Positions 19,255 through 28,789 of a DNA stretch of 64,000 nucleotides are shown here, piece after piece. Below the pieces are notes generated by a model. It was given only the letters and a program-made list of their open reading frames with translations. It ran no database searches and was not told the DNA's origin. Source of the stretch: Hungatella sp. UBA3048 (lineage in GTDB: Bacteria; Bacillota; Clostridia; Lachnospirales; Lachnospiraceae); the NCBI GenBank assembly GCA_002367105.1, contig DFCS01000051.1, positions 1 to 64,000 on the forward strand, in the 5' to 3' direction. Position 1 is the first letter of the stretch. Each line of letters starts with the position of its first letter. A program made the translations under genes and the position numbers.

Positions 19255-20154
19255 TTACACAACCTTATTTTTTATGGCCCCGATCCCCTCGATCAGGCAT
19301 TCCACTTCATCACCTGCCACTAAAAACTTCGGCGGTTCAAATCCCATTCCAACACCCTTAGGCGTACCGGTGGAAATGATCGTACCTGCCCTAAGGGTCA
19401 TTCCTTTAGACAGCTCGCTGACTATATGGTCTATATTAAATATCATGAGCCGGGTATTGCTGTCCTGTCTCAGCTCTCCATTTACTTTGGACTGAATGCC
19501 AAGCTCCGGCGGATAGGATATGGAGCCTGCAGTCAGAATACAGGGTCCCATGGGAGTAAACCCGTCAAGGCTCTTTCCAAAATACCACTGCTTATGGGCA
19601 TTCTGCACGTTGCGGGCACTGACATCATTGATAATGGTATATCCGAAAATATGGTCCTTTACCTGTTCCGGCGGCACATTTTTTGCATCCTTTCCAATGA
19701 TAACCCCTAATTCAGCCTCATAATCCAGGCTGTCCACTATATCACTGTGGCTTAAAATCTCACCATATGGATCCACTGCCTCATTCACTCTCTTGGAAAA
19801 ATAAACAGCATTAGGGCGCTTCCCGTCAAAATCCTCTTTCTTAAAGCGGGCAGACTCCTCGGCATGTTCCATGTAATTAAGCCCCAAACAGATGATGTCC
19901 TGCTCCGGTGTCCGGATGGGCGCCAGCAGCCTGACCTCTTTCATCATAGCAGCTCCGATGACGTTGCTGTTGTAAGGATCCAGGCCAGAGGCATGTTCCA
20001 GCAGGTCAAGCTCAGACTGAGAAAGTCCCTTGATGACCTCCAGCATCTCCTTATACTCCATACCAAATGCCCTGAGAGGAAAGATCCACATCTCGTCCTT
20101 ACTCACTACCCCGATATCTTTTCTCCGGTCAACCTCGTATGTAACTAATTTCAT
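19255..20154 (-). CDS. Fumarylacetoacetate hydrolase family protein
   Basis: A 299-residue member of the FAH fold, which cleaves or decarboxylates beta-keto acids with a bound divalent metal. Visible motifs are the metal-binding EAELGVIIGKDAKNV region, INDVSARNVQ, and the C-terminal GTPKGVGMGFEPPKFL turn. Length and motif order fit the YcgM/HpcE-like group. The start has AAAGGAGG well placed. It is a single-gene unit with its own candidate promoter and terminator, so neighbours say little about the substrate; catabolism of an aromatic or sugar acid is possible. Confidence 0.88.
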   Translation of the reverse strand: MKLVTYEVDRRKDIGVVSKDEMWIFPLRAFGMEYKEMLEVIKGLSQSELDLLEHASGLDPYNSNVIGAAMMKEVRLLAPIRTPEQDIICLGLNYMEHAEESARFKKEDFDGKRPNAVYFSKRVNEAVDPYGEILSHSDIVDSLDYEAELGVIIGKDAKNVPPEQVKDHIFGYTIINDVSARNVQNAHKQWYFGKSLDGFTPMGPCILTAGSISYPPELGIQSKVNGELRQDSNTRLMIFNIDHIVSELSKGMTLRAGTIISTGTPKGVGMGFEPPKFLVAGDEVECLIEGIGAIKNKVV

Positions 20155-20236
20155 AACATCCTCCTTTTACATGAACCATAGCTCTTCCTTTGTGGTGGAG
20201 ATTGCATCCGCACCCACAATATATGGATCTCGTTCT

Positions 20237-20265
20237 ACTTTATCAATCCTTTCCCCCACCGTCAA
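20237..20265 (-). promoter_or_regulatory. Candidate promoter for the FAH-family gene
   Basis: On the minus strand TTGACG and TAAAGT are 17 bases apart, giving a leader of about 75 bases before the ATG at 20154. The remainder of the 20155-20390 gap shows no convincing structure. Confidence 0.45.
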
Positions 20266-20390
20266 GGCAATTTTTGCCCTTTCTTGATTTTATAAGGAAG
20301 AAAATCATATTTTAACGTTCTTTTTTCCATACAAGATAAAAGGAGCTGCGGTCACTGGAAACCAGACGCCTCACTCCTGCTATCTTTCAT

Positions 20391-21122
20391 CTATCGTTCT
20401 TTGCTTTGGACCCACCGCTTGCAGATCTCCGGAAAGTTGCTGATGACACTGTCACAGCCCCACTCATAGACCTGCTCTAATGCGGACATGTCATTCACCG
20501 TCCAAACATTCACCAAAATTCCGTATTTTCTGCAGTTGTCCACAGCCTCTTTTGTCAGACCCTTTACTCCTGGGTGATAGCACTCAAAATGATACCGGTT
20601 GCAATAGTATCCTGCATTTCCAAGGCCCGGATATTCAAGCAGCGCACCGCACGGGATCCCGGGAGCCAGCTCCTTTAAGCGGATTATGGAAGTATGGTTA
20701 AAGGAGGAAAAGATGACCTTTTTTTCGAGCCCGTATTTACGTACAAGTTCCAGAGTCTTTTCTTCCAGGCCTTCATAATAATATACGCCCGTCTTGATTT
20801 CGATATTTGTAACAAGTTCCTGATCCTTAGCCCATATGCAGTATTCTTCAAAGGTCGGAACAGGCACAAATCCGTGAATCCCTCCGCAGACAGCATCTGC
20901 ATTGAATGCTCTCAGTTCTTCAAAGGTAAGATCCTTCACAAATCCGGTTCCATCGGTGGTCCGGTCAATGCTTTCGTCGTGGATTACCACCACTGTTCCA
21001 TCCTTTGTAAGCTGTACATCCAGTTCGATCCCGTCACAGCCGGTCTCTGCTGCCTTTTGAAAGGCCAGCATGGTATTCTCCGGATACCTTCCGCTGTAAC
21101 CCCTGTGTGCAAATACCCTCAT
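20391..21122 (-). CDS. Glycerophosphodiester phosphodiesterase
   Basis: A 243-residue cytoplasmic GDPD enzyme that splits glycerophosphodiesters into an alcohol and glycerol-3-phosphate. The signature HRGYSGRYPENT with its catalytic His is at the N-terminus, followed by the metal-binding ELDVQLTKDG and HDESIDRTTDG. No signal peptide or membrane segment is seen. Its product would feed the GlpA-like flavoprotein cluster directly upstream, so this stretch looks like a glycerophosphate-salvage neighbourhood. Confidence 0.93.
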   Translation of the reverse strand: MRVFAHRGYSGRYPENTMLAFQKAAETGCDGIELDVQLTKDGTVVVIHDESIDRTTDGTGFVKDLTFEELRAFNADAVCGGIHGFVPVPTFEEYCIWAKDQELVTNIEIKTGVYYYEGLEEKTLELVRKYGLEKKVIFSSFNHTSIIRLKELAPGIPCGALLEYPGLGNAGYYCNRYHFECYHPGVKGLTKEAVDNCRKYGILVNVWTVNDMSALEQVYEWGCDSVISNFPEICKRWVQSKER

Positions 21123-21222
21123 ATCAACCCCTCTTTCCTTTTAGACTTTCTCTGAAAATCTCTTTTCAGTATATCATTTCCTGGATAAATTTACTATAGG
21201 TTGTCCCTGTTTTATGCAAAAT

Positions 21223-21287
21223 AACCTCGTAAATCCGCAGGCTTCCAATAAGGCTTCCGACCGCTTACGGCAATTACGAGGTTTTTT
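21223..21287. terminator. Hairpin terminator between the DUF1667 and GDPD genes
   Basis: AACCTCGTAA pairs with TTACGAGGTT. On the plus strand it is followed by six T, on the minus strand by ATTTTG, so it can end the flavoprotein operon. The plus-strand side has no gene to terminate. Confidence 0.6.
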
Positions 21288-21298
21288 ATAAAATTATT

Positions 21299-21661
21299 TT
21301 ACACCTTTTCAACATTCCTTGTAGCAACGATGGAAACGCCGGTTCCGGCACAGTCAGGAATGATCACATCTCCAATGGAAACAGGTGCGGAAACTTCCAA
21401 CTTTCGGATTTCCTCCATGCAGGCAAAAATCTTGTCCTTAGGTATGTCCTGCTTTGTTTTAACCGGTACCATTTCTAAGTCGCCGCCCAGTACGCGGACC
21501 GAGGATGTCACCACTCTGGTAGGGCTTAAAACCTCTTTTTTTCCGTATTCCTCCCCACGGCCGCAAGAATTCCCTGTTACTCCCACCTGGTCCCCTTCTA
21601 TGCGCACCGTCAACGGGCAGCCTAAAGGGCATCGGATACAGATCAGTTCTCTTACCTCCAT
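21299..21661 (-). CDS. DUF1667 protein of the flavoprotein cluster
   Basis: A 120-residue protein with the N-terminal cysteine motif CIRCPLGCPL and a further Cys (GNSCGRG), suggesting a small Fe-S or metal-binding electron carrier. The start at 21661 (MEVREL) is chosen because GGAGG lies upstream of it inside the end of the preceding gene; the longer frame would have a large overlap. DUF1667 genes are regularly found beside a GlpA-like dehydrogenase and an NADH-oxidase-like flavoprotein, as here, and are thought to be part of that redox complex. Confidence 0.85.
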   Translation of the reverse strand: MEVRELICIRCPLGCPLTVRIEGDQVGVTGNSCGRGEEYGKKEVLSPTRVVTSSVRVLGGDLEMVPVKTKQDIPKDKIFACMEEIRKLEVSAPVSIGDVIIPDCAGTGVSIVATRNVEKV

Positions 21662-21662
21662 A

Positions 21663-22928
21663 TCATTCCACCTCCGTACAGATAACAATTCTCTTAAGCT
21701 CCGGATATTCCCTAAAGCTGTCTTTCTTTAATACAATCTGCTCCATCTCACCGGGAGCCAGGACTTTTTTCTTTTTGTGGGAAACCCTTTCATCATCATA
21801 ATAAACACTGATGAAGCGGTCCTTGTATACATCAGCCACGCGGAAACGGACTGTAACCTTATCTTTCATGTTCTCCACGTCAATCTTCTGAGGCACCGTA
21901 TAGCGGACTCCGTTCTCGGCTTTCAGTTCTACTGCGCAAGCCGCCTCCTTTTCTCCGTCTGCTTTTACGTAGGCGGCAGCGCTTGCTCCTGCCAAGGCGG
22001 CTTCCTCAGATACATAATCAACCAGGTCATGAACATGAAGTACATTGCCACAGGCAAAGATACCCGGGCTGCTGGTTTCCAGCTGGTCGCCTACCTCGGG
22101 TCCAAACGTCACCTGGTTCATCTTTACGCCTGCCCCTTTGGAAAGCTCATTTTCCGGAATCAGGCCTACGGAAAGAAGAAGGGTATCACAGCTGTAATAT
22201 TCCTCTGTACCCGGAATCGGCTTTCTGTTTTCATCGACCTGGGCAAGGGTAATTCCTGTCAACCGTTCCTTTCCCTCAATGTTTATTACCGTATGGCTGA
22301 GCTTTAGGGGAATTCCATAGTCATCCAGGCACTGGACGATATTTCTCTTTAATCCGCCGGAATAGGGCATAAGCTCTGCCACCACCTTCACCTTAGCTCC
22401 TTCCAGGGTCATACGCCTTGCCATGATGAGTCCGATGTCTCCGGAGCCTAAGATCACCACTTCTTTCCCCACGCTGAAGCCTTCGATATTCATTAGTCTC
22501 TGGGCAGTGCCTGCGGAATAGATTCCTGCCGGACGGTAGCCCGGTATGTTAAGGGCACCTCTGGGGCGCTCCCTGCAGCCCATGGCCAGGATAATGGCTT
22601 TTGCCTTTATCATTGACAGGCCATCCTCCTTGTTGATGACCGTCACTTCTTTATCTTTGTTAATATCAAGAACCATGGTATTTAATTTATACGGGATATG
22701 TTCCGACTCCGCCATCTCTATGTAACGGGCCGCATATTCCGGGCCTGTTAATTCTTCCTTAAAGGTGTGCAGGCCAAAACCGTTATGGATGCACTGGTTT
22801 AGGATGCCTCCAAGGCAAGCTTCTCTTTCCAGGATCAATATATCCGTAATGCCCGCCTTTTTTGCCGCTACTGCCGCAGCAAGACCAGCCGGACCGCCTC
22901 CGATTATCACTATATCATGCTCTGCCAT
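21663..22928 (-). CDS. NAD(P)/FAD-dependent oxidoreductase (NADH-oxidase-like subunit)
   Basis: A 421-residue flavoprotein with an FAD-binding GGGPAGLAAAVAAKKAG at residues 10-26 and a second dinucleotide motif GSGDIGLIMARRMTLEGAKV near 160. CIHNGFG near residue 47 resembles the family's substrate-side loop. It is the middle gene of a three-gene set with a GlpA-like dehydrogenase upstream and DUF1667 downstream. In Clostridia this trio probably transfers electrons from glycerol-3-phosphate or a related substrate to NAD(P). That role is an inference from context. Confidence 0.88.
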   Translation of the reverse strand: MAEHDIVIIGGGPAGLAAAVAAKKAGITDILILEREACLGGILNQCIHNGFGLHTFKEELTGPEYAARYIEMAESEHIPYKLNTMVLDINKDKEVTVINKEDGLSMIKAKAIILAMGCRERPRGALNIPGYRPAGIYSAGTAQRLMNIEGFSVGKEVVILGSGDIGLIMARRMTLEGAKVKVVAELMPYSGGLKRNIVQCLDDYGIPLKLSHTVINIEGKERLTGITLAQVDENRKPIPGTEEYYSCDTLLLSVGLIPENELSKGAGVKMNQVTFGPEVGDQLETSSPGIFACGNVLHVHDLVDYVSEEAALAGASAAAYVKADGEKEAACAVELKAENGVRYTVPQKIDVENMKDKVTVRFRVADVYKDRFISVYYDDERVSHKKKKVLAPGEMEQIVLKKDSFREYPELKRIVICTEVE

Positions 22929-22941
22929 ATTGCTGTCCTCC

Positions 22942-24378
22942 TTATTTATGACCGGTCACTATATTGGAGCCGGGCCTGTTCTTGCAGATATCTTCCAATT
23001 TCCTATCCGTTTCCCTTGCCAGGATTTCCATGGTTTTAGGAGCACAGAAGCCGGCCTGGCACCGTCCCATTCCGGCACGGACCCGGCGTTTGATCCCGTC
23101 CAGGGAAACCGCCCCAAGAGTCCTGGTAATGGCATCCACGATCTCTCCCTCACTGACCCCTTCGCAGCGGCAGATAATGGTTCCGTACTGAGGATTCTTC
23201 TGAATAAGCTCTGCCCGTTCCTCAAAAGACAGCTTCTGAGGATCCAGGATTCCCTTTCGGGTGACCTTGAAATTCTCCTTTCGGGAAGCCTTTGCCTTTT
23301 CAGCAACCAGGCCTGCTATATAAACACCAATGGCAGGCGCGCTTGTAAGACCCGGTGATTCAATGCCTGCCGCATCAAAGAAGCCGGCGGCATCGGAAAT
23401 CTCACCCAGGATAAAGTCATCCCCATCCTCATGAGCGCGAAGGCCTGAAAAGGAGGTGATGATCTGGCGGAGCGGAATATTCTTTACTCCCCAGGCAGAC
23501 TTCTCCATAATGTCAGACAGTTCTTTTGCTGTTGTTCCGACGCCTTCCTTATCCTCCACATTGATTGCCGTAGGCCCGATTAACAGGTTGCCGTGGACCG
23601 TAGGGGTCACCAGAACCCCCTTCCCCATCTTGCCTGGAAGCTGGAAGATGGTATGGGACACATGGGTTCCTGCCTCCTTATCCAGCAGGCAGTAATCTCC
23701 CTTTCTTGCCGTGATGTGAATCTTCTCTTCGCTTACCATATTATGGAATACGTCGGCATAAACACCGGCTGCGTTGATCACATAGGTTGCATGGATGATC
23801 CCCTCTCCGGTTTTTAGGTCATAGCCATTTTCCGCCTTTTCAATTTCTATTACCTCAGTGTTAAATAAAAATTCCACACCGTTGTCACAGGCATTCTCCG
23901 CCAGTGCAATGGTTAAACCAAAGGGGCATACGATCCCGCCGGTAGGTGCATACAAAGCTTTCACTACCGACTCCGTCACATTGGGCTCCATGGCCCTCAC
24001 TTCATCGCCGGAAAGGATGGATAAGCCGGGGACTCCGTTTTTTATGCCCTTCTCATAAAGTTCTTTAAGAGCGGGCACATCTTCCTCTGAAAAGCAGAGT
24101 ACAAGAGAGCCATTTCGGATCATCTGAAAATCAAGTTCCTCTGAAAGCTCTCCCATTAAATGATTGCCTTCCACATTAAATCTCGCCTTTAAGGACCCAG
24201 GTACCGCATCGAATCCTGCGTGTACAATGGCGCTGTTCGACTTTGACGTACCGGAACAGACATCTTCCTCCCGCTCAATAACACAAATGCCAAGGTCATA
24301 GCGGGCCAGTTCTCTTGCTATTGCACAGCCGATTACGCCGCCGCCTATGATTGCTGCATCGTAATTCATTTCCTTCAT
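22942..24378 (-). CDS. GlpA-like FAD-dependent dehydrogenase with C-terminal 2Fe-2S (BFD-like) domain
   Basis: A 478-residue flavoprotein of the glycerol-3-phosphate dehydrogenase type. The FAD motif IIGGGVIGCAIARELARY is at the N-terminus, with GTSKSNSAIVHAGFD typical of GlpA/GlpO. The last 80 residues are a BFD-like domain with cysteines in CRCEG and CQAGFC that should bind 2Fe-2S. The start at 24378 (MKEMNYD) has GGAGG 8 bases upstream; a Met five codons earlier lacks a site. With the two downstream genes it forms a likely anaerobic G3P-oxidising complex near a GDPD gene and a glycerol kinase remnant. Confidence 0.9.
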   Translation of the reverse strand: MKEMNYDAAIIGGGVIGCAIARELARYDLGICVIEREEDVCSGTSKSNSAIVHAGFDAVPGSLKARFNVEGNHLMGELSEELDFQMIRNGSLVLCFSEEDVPALKELYEKGIKNGVPGLSILSGDEVRAMEPNVTESVVKALYAPTGGIVCPFGLTIALAENACDNGVEFLFNTEVIEIEKAENGYDLKTGEGIIHATYVINAAGVYADVFHNMVSEEKIHITARKGDYCLLDKEAGTHVSHTIFQLPGKMGKGVLVTPTVHGNLLIGPTAINVEDKEGVGTTAKELSDIMEKSAWGVKNIPLRQIITSFSGLRAHEDGDDFILGEISDAAGFFDAAGIESPGLTSAPAIGVYIAGLVAEKAKASRKENFKVTRKGILDPQKLSFEERAELIQKNPQYGTIICRCEGVSEGEIVDAITRTLGAVSLDGIKRRVRAGMGRCQAGFCAPKTMEILARETDRKLEDICKNRPGSNIVTGHK

Positions 24379-24430
24379 CTTCTTTTCCTCCATATGCGTA
24401 ATGGTCCCCTTTATTTAATGGAATTCATAC

Positions 24431-24484
24431 AAAAAAAGAGTAAGGAAAACAAACGGATCACTCCGTCCAATTCCCTTACTCTTT
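24431..24484 (-). terminator. Intrinsic terminator after mgtC
   Basis: AAAGAGTAAGG pairs with CCTTACTCTTT. Read on the minus strand the stem is followed by seven T. It separates the MgtC gene from the flavoprotein cluster. Confidence 0.8.
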
Positions 24485-24573
24485 CGTCTCAAGGTTTTTC
24501 TATTTCATTATTTTAATGCTAGCACAATCCTCACCGGATTGTCAAGATTTTTCTGCCAGGGTATTCCCTCCCT

Positions 24574-25266
24574 CTATTCGCTGACTGCCATGACTGAATT
24601 CTCTTCTGCCAGTTTGGAAATCAGGGCTCCCTTGTCAAACCCCGGCGGATAAATGACTTCAAATTCCAGTTTGATCTCATCTTTTTTATTCTTATTAATC
24701 TTCACAGAAGCGATCTCAACCTTTTCCTTTTCCAGAAATTCTTCCATGTTTTTAACCGCTCCTGACTTTTGTGCTATGGTCATCTTCAGGCAGCCGCAGG
24801 AAGCCACCTGAGCAAAATAGCTGATCCGGTGAGTCATGGTCTGCATGACGATGATGAGAACTGCAGACAATATGCCCACAATGTACTGGCCCGCCCCAAG
24901 AGCCAGCCCGACTCCGGCGGTAGCCCATATCCCTGCTGCCGTCGTCAGTCCGTTTACCAGATTGTTCCGCACAAATATAACCCCTGCACCTAAAAATCCT
25001 ATTCCGCTGACCACCTGGGCCGCGATTCTGGCTCCGTCGCTGGTTGGAATGTCCGGAAACCCATATTTCGATACCACCATCATGAGAGCTGAACCGATCG
25101 CCACGATGGCGTGGGTCCGGATTCCAGCCGATTTGTTACGGTTTTTTCTCTCACTGCCGATCAAAAACCCTAATAGCCCAGCCGTTATAATACGCAGCAT
25201 ATATTCCAGCTGGATCATGACGTATGTTATGGTAATTCCCCCAAACAATAAATATGTACCCTCCAA
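24574..25266 (-). CDS. MgtC/SapB family membrane protein
   Basis: A 230-residue protein with four to five N-terminal membrane segments carrying the family motif GFLIGSERKNRNKSAGIRTH and GAGVIFV, then a cytoplasmic C-terminal domain of about 80 residues that looks ACT-like. MgtC proteins are linked to magnesium stress and ATP-synthase control. The start codon is TTG, supported by GGAGGGG six bases upstream; the first ATG in frame is 16 codons later and would remove the first hydrophobic stretch. It begins only 18 bases after the glycerol kinase remnant ends. Confidence 0.88.
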   Translation of the reverse strand: MEGTYLLFGGITITYVMIQLEYMLRIITAGLLGFLIGSERKNRNKSAGIRTHAIVAIGSALMMVVSKYGFPDIPTSDGARIAAQVVSGIGFLGAGVIFVRNNLVNGLTTAAGIWATAGVGLALGAGQYIVGILSAVLIIVMQTMTHRISYFAQVASCGCLKMTIAQKSGAVKNMEEFLEKEKVEIASVKINKNKKDEIKLEFEVIYPPGFDKGALISKLAEENSVMAVSE

Positions 25267-25284
25267 ATCTTACCCCTCCAAGTT

Positions 25285-25764
25285 TTACTCCTCTTCTTCT
25301 GACCGGTAGAGAGCGCATTTTACCGCCCTTTCTCCTGTGTTCATAAGAAGGAAACAACCGGTTCCATAGGTGTTCTTTACTTCCCCCGCCTCAAAGCAGC
25401 ACCGGCCGAACAAAGCTGCCTGTTGGTCGCCTGCTGCTCCTGCAATGGGATTCTTTCCTCCCATGACATCCGAAGATGTGTAGCCATAAATACAGCTTGA
25501 TGGTTTTACCTCCGGCAGCATGCATCTGGGAATGCGGAAATAGTTTAGAATCTCTTCATCCCAGCACTCTTTGTGTATATCAAAAAGCATGGTTCTTGAT
25601 GCATTGGTATAATCTGTCACATGGATGCAGCCCTTGGTCAGGTTCCAGATCAGCCAGGTATCCACGGTTCCAATACATATCTTCCCATCGTTCCTTCCCC
25701 TTCCAGTAAACGCCCAGGATTTTATCCTTGTTAAGTTTTTCTCAAGGGATAAAGAAAGAGCCAT
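25285..25764 (-). pseudogene. glpK: Glycerol kinase remnant (internal fragment of glpK)
   Basis: This 159-codon frame matches only the middle of glycerol kinase: GTVDTWLIWNLTKG, HVTDYTNASRTMLFDIH, WDEEIL, IAGAAGDQQAALFG and KNTYGTGCFLLMNTGE. The first 150 or so residues of a normal 500-residue GlpK, including the N-terminal ATP-binding part, are missing, and the match stops just after MNTGERAVK, so about 200 C-terminal residues are lost. The first 25 codons do not resemble GlpK and overlap the terminator of the P-type ATPase gene. It is a deletion remnant and cannot be an active kinase. Its position near the GlpA-like cluster suggests an ancestral glycerol locus. Confidence 0.85.
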
Positions 25765-25801
25765 GGAAATGAACGGTTATCCGCACTCATCACCTGGCTC
25801 T
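25751..25801 (-). terminator. Intrinsic terminator after the first P-type ATPase
   Basis: On the minus strand AGAGCCA pairs with TGGCTCT, followed by TTCTTT. The right arm overlaps the first codons of the glpK remnant. Confidence 0.6.
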
Positions 25802-25921
25802 GTCATCTCTTAGGCTAACTATTTATGTGTCTATAATAGTACCATGGAGCAAAAATTATGTCAAGATTTCCTGCGTTTATTCAATCTTTATTCAGGTCTT
25901 GGCAGGCATAGAATCTTTCTG

Positions 25922-28606
25922 CTACTTCATTCTTTTTGTAATAAGCTTTGCAAGCTCCCCGCCCAGAGTAGGAACTACCGCAAAGCCGACTGCCTCGCTT
26001 AGCTGTGTGAGCGTAAGAGGCGCCGTGCTGAAAATTGTGTTTAAGAACGGCACATAAACCACAACCACTAAAAATGCAAAGGAAGCGATTACGCATTTAT
26101 TCAAGAAGGAGTTTGATAAAAGCCGGATTCCGAATATAGACCTCTTTTCGCTTCTGTTTGAGTAGGCGCGGAAAAGTTCGCCTAAAATAAGGGCTACAAA
26201 GCACATGGTACGGGCGATGGTCTCTCCGCCTTCGACGCCTCTGTAGCTGATATGCCCGATATAAAATGCGGTCAGAGCGCCGATACCAAGGAAAAGACTC
26301 TGCATGGCAACAGCTACGCGCATCTTCTTATCAATAATGGATTCATTGGGATCTCTCGGCTTCTGGTCCATGATCCCCGGCTCCCTCTCCTCCATTCCCA
26401 GGGCAAAGGCCGGAAATGCATCGGTGATTAAATTGATGGAAAGCAGGTGAATGGGCATCAACGGCATGGGCAGGTTAAAGAGCATTGCCAAAAATATGAG
26501 AAGTATCTCACCGATGTTGCAGGAGAGAAGGTAGCCAACCACCTTTCGGATGTTGTTATAAATGGTTCTTCCTTCCTCTACGGCATGGACAATGCTTACA
26601 AAGTTGTCGTCCGTAAGGATCATATCGGCCGCTTCCTTGGAAACATCTGTACCGGTGATACCCATGGCAACGCCGATATCCGCTCTCTTAAGGCTTGGCG
26701 CATCGTTTACGCCGTCTCCTGTCATGGCGACTATCTCTCCGTTTGCCTTGCATGCGGATACAAGCCGTACCTTGTGCTCTGGCGAAACCCGGGCAAATAC
26801 GTTGACGGTTTTAACCTTTTCTCTCAGTTCTTCCTCGGAAAGAAGCTGTATTTCAGCTCCTTCTAAAGCTTCTTCTCCAGGAGATATGATTCCCAGATCC
26901 CCGGCAATAGCGCTGGCCGTGATCTTGTGGTCCCCTGTGATCATCTTCACACGGATTCCGGCTTTTCTGCATTCATCTACGGCCGGCTTCACTTCCTCTC
27001 TGGGCGGATCAATCATACATATGAGTCCAAGATAGGTAAGAGAGTTTTCCTGGCCGTCAAAGCCATCGAGAGTTTCCACTGCCTTACCTGCAACGCCAAG
27101 TACGCGCAAAGCGCTTTTTGCAAAGCTTGAATTGGCTTCCAGGATTTTCCTACGGTCAGACTCCATAATTTCTGAAACCGCTCCATCCTTATATATATGG
27201 GTACACCGTTTTAATATTTCATCGGGAGCACCCTTTGTATAAATGGTCAGTTCTCCGTCTTTTTCATGGAACGTGGACATAAGCTTTCTGTCGGAATCAA
27301 AGGGGATTTCCTGAACCCTCCGGTATTCTTCATTCAACCGGTCTTTGCTGAGACCGGTTTTTTCTCCTAAAACCAGCAAAGCGCCTTCTGTCGGATCTCC
27401 GATGATTTGGCTTTTCTCTATGTTATAGACCGCATCATTACAAAGTACGGCGCCCTTTATGAGTTCCGTAATATTGGACGATAGCCTGCCGCCTTCTTCT
27501 ACGGTGACGGAGCCTTCCCTGCTATAGCCTGTCCCGGTCACATCATAAGCTTTCTCATAGTCAAATACCTTGACCACGGTCATCTTATTCTGAGTGAGCG
27601 TTCCCGTCTTATCGGAACAGATAACCGTTGTGCTTCCCAGCGTTTCGACAGCGGAAAGCTTCTTTAGGATGGCGTGGGACTTCACCATCTGCTGCATGCC
27701 CATGGCAAGAATTACGGTAACGACTACTGTAAGCCCTTCCGGTATGGCGGCCACGGCCAGAGAAACGGAAACCATGAAGATTTCCATAAGCTCATCCCCC
27801 TGGAGCAGACCCAGGACAAAAATGATGGCGCATACGGCGATGCAGACAATTCCCAAAACCTTACCCAGGCTGTCAAGCTTCTTTTGAAGTGGGGTTGTCT
27901 CCTCTTCGGATTCATTTAACATGGCAGCAATACTGCCCATCTGTGTTTCCATTCCGGTTGCGGATACGATGCCCTTGCCTCTTCCATAGGTAATTACAGT
28001 CCCCATAAAGGCGGAATTGACACGGTCACCCAGAGGCGCATCATCTGGAAGAATGCTTTCGCAGTTCTTTTCCACGGGAACTGATTCGCCGGTAAGCGCC
28101 GCCTCATCGATCTTTAAATTAAAGCTTTCTACAAGCCTTACATCCGCCGGTATATAATCTCCCGCATCGAGGATTACCACATCGCCTGTTACAAGCTCGT
28201 CGGAAGGCAGCCTAACGATGTTTCCGTTTCGGATGACTTTAGCCTGCGGGCTTGACATATCCTTAAGAGCCTTCAGCGCATTGTTCGCTTTTGTTTCCTG
28301 ATTAACACCGATAATCGCATTGACGATGACGATGGCAATGATGACGAGACTGTCAAAAATTCCTTCTCCCTGCACGATTCCCACAACCATGGAGATGATG
28401 GCTGCGACAATCAGAATAACTACGAGAAAATCCTTAAATTGTTCGGCAAACAACTGAAACAGGGTCCGTTCCGCCGCCCCCTGCAGACGGTTGTGACCGT
28501 TTGCCTCAAGCCTTTTTTGGGCTTCCTGCCCGGATAATCCTTGAAGGAGGTCGGTTTTTAAGTTCCTGACAGACTCCCGGATATCCTTACTGAAATAATC
28601 ATTCAT
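25922..28606 (-). CDS. Type IIA P-type cation (Ca2+) ATPase
   Basis: An 894-residue membrane pump. The start at 28606 (MNDYFSKD) has GGAGG seven bases upstream; the longer frame is not supported. The phosphorylated residue is Asp332 in SDKTGTLTQNKM, with TGES in the actuator domain and MTGDGVNDAP in the P domain. Ion-site motifs match calcium pumps: IPEGL in segment 4, NIGE in segment 5 and NLITD in segment 6, so both SERCA-type sites may be present. It should export Ca2+ from the cytoplasm. It has its own promoter and terminator. Confidence 0.92.
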   Translation of the reverse strand: MNDYFSKDIRESVRNLKTDLLQGLSGQEAQKRLEANGHNRLQGAAERTLFQLFAEQFKDFLVVILIVAAIISMVVGIVQGEGIFDSLVIIAIVIVNAIIGVNQETKANNALKALKDMSSPQAKVIRNGNIVRLPSDELVTGDVVILDAGDYIPADVRLVESFNLKIDEAALTGESVPVEKNCESILPDDAPLGDRVNSAFMGTVITYGRGKGIVSATGMETQMGSIAAMLNESEEETTPLQKKLDSLGKVLGIVCIAVCAIIFVLGLLQGDELMEIFMVSVSLAVAAIPEGLTVVVTVILAMGMQQMVKSHAILKKLSAVETLGSTTVICSDKTGTLTQNKMTVVKVFDYEKAYDVTGTGYSREGSVTVEEGGRLSSNITELIKGAVLCNDAVYNIEKSQIIGDPTEGALLVLGEKTGLSKDRLNEEYRRVQEIPFDSDRKLMSTFHEKDGELTIYTKGAPDEILKRCTHIYKDGAVSEIMESDRRKILEANSSFAKSALRVLGVAGKAVETLDGFDGQENSLTYLGLICMIDPPREEVKPAVDECRKAGIRVKMITGDHKITASAIAGDLGIISPGEEALEGAEIQLLSEEELREKVKTVNVFARVSPEHKVRLVSACKANGEIVAMTGDGVNDAPSLKRADIGVAMGITGTDVSKEAADMILTDDNFVSIVHAVEEGRTIYNNIRKVVGYLLSCNIGEILLIFLAMLFNLPMPLMPIHLLSINLITDAFPAFALGMEEREPGIMDQKPRDPNESIIDKKMRVAVAMQSLFLGIGALTAFYIGHISYRGVEGGETIARTMCFVALILGELFRAYSNRSEKRSIFGIRLLSNSFLNKCVIASFAFLVVVVYVPFLNTIFSTAPLTLTQLSEAVGFAVVPTLGGELAKLITKRMK

Positions 28607-28686
28607 ATAATATCCTCCATTTAATTGTGCTATGCAGAGCTTCATGTTCTGGCAAAATGCATAAGAGAAAATGAAATAATAAGCTT

Positions 28687-28715
28687 ATGTTAAATCTTTT
28701 TACTGTTTCTGTCAA
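28687..28715 (-). promoter_or_regulatory. Sigma-A promoter for the first P-type ATPase
   Basis: On the minus strand TTGACA and TAACAT are spaced by 17 bases, about 75 bases before the ATG at 28606. Confidence 0.6.
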
Positions 28716-28789
28716 TAAACCATTGAGGTTTACCGTTCACTCCAAACCAGAAACAGGTAACATATTAACTTTTCCATATCTGGCATACC

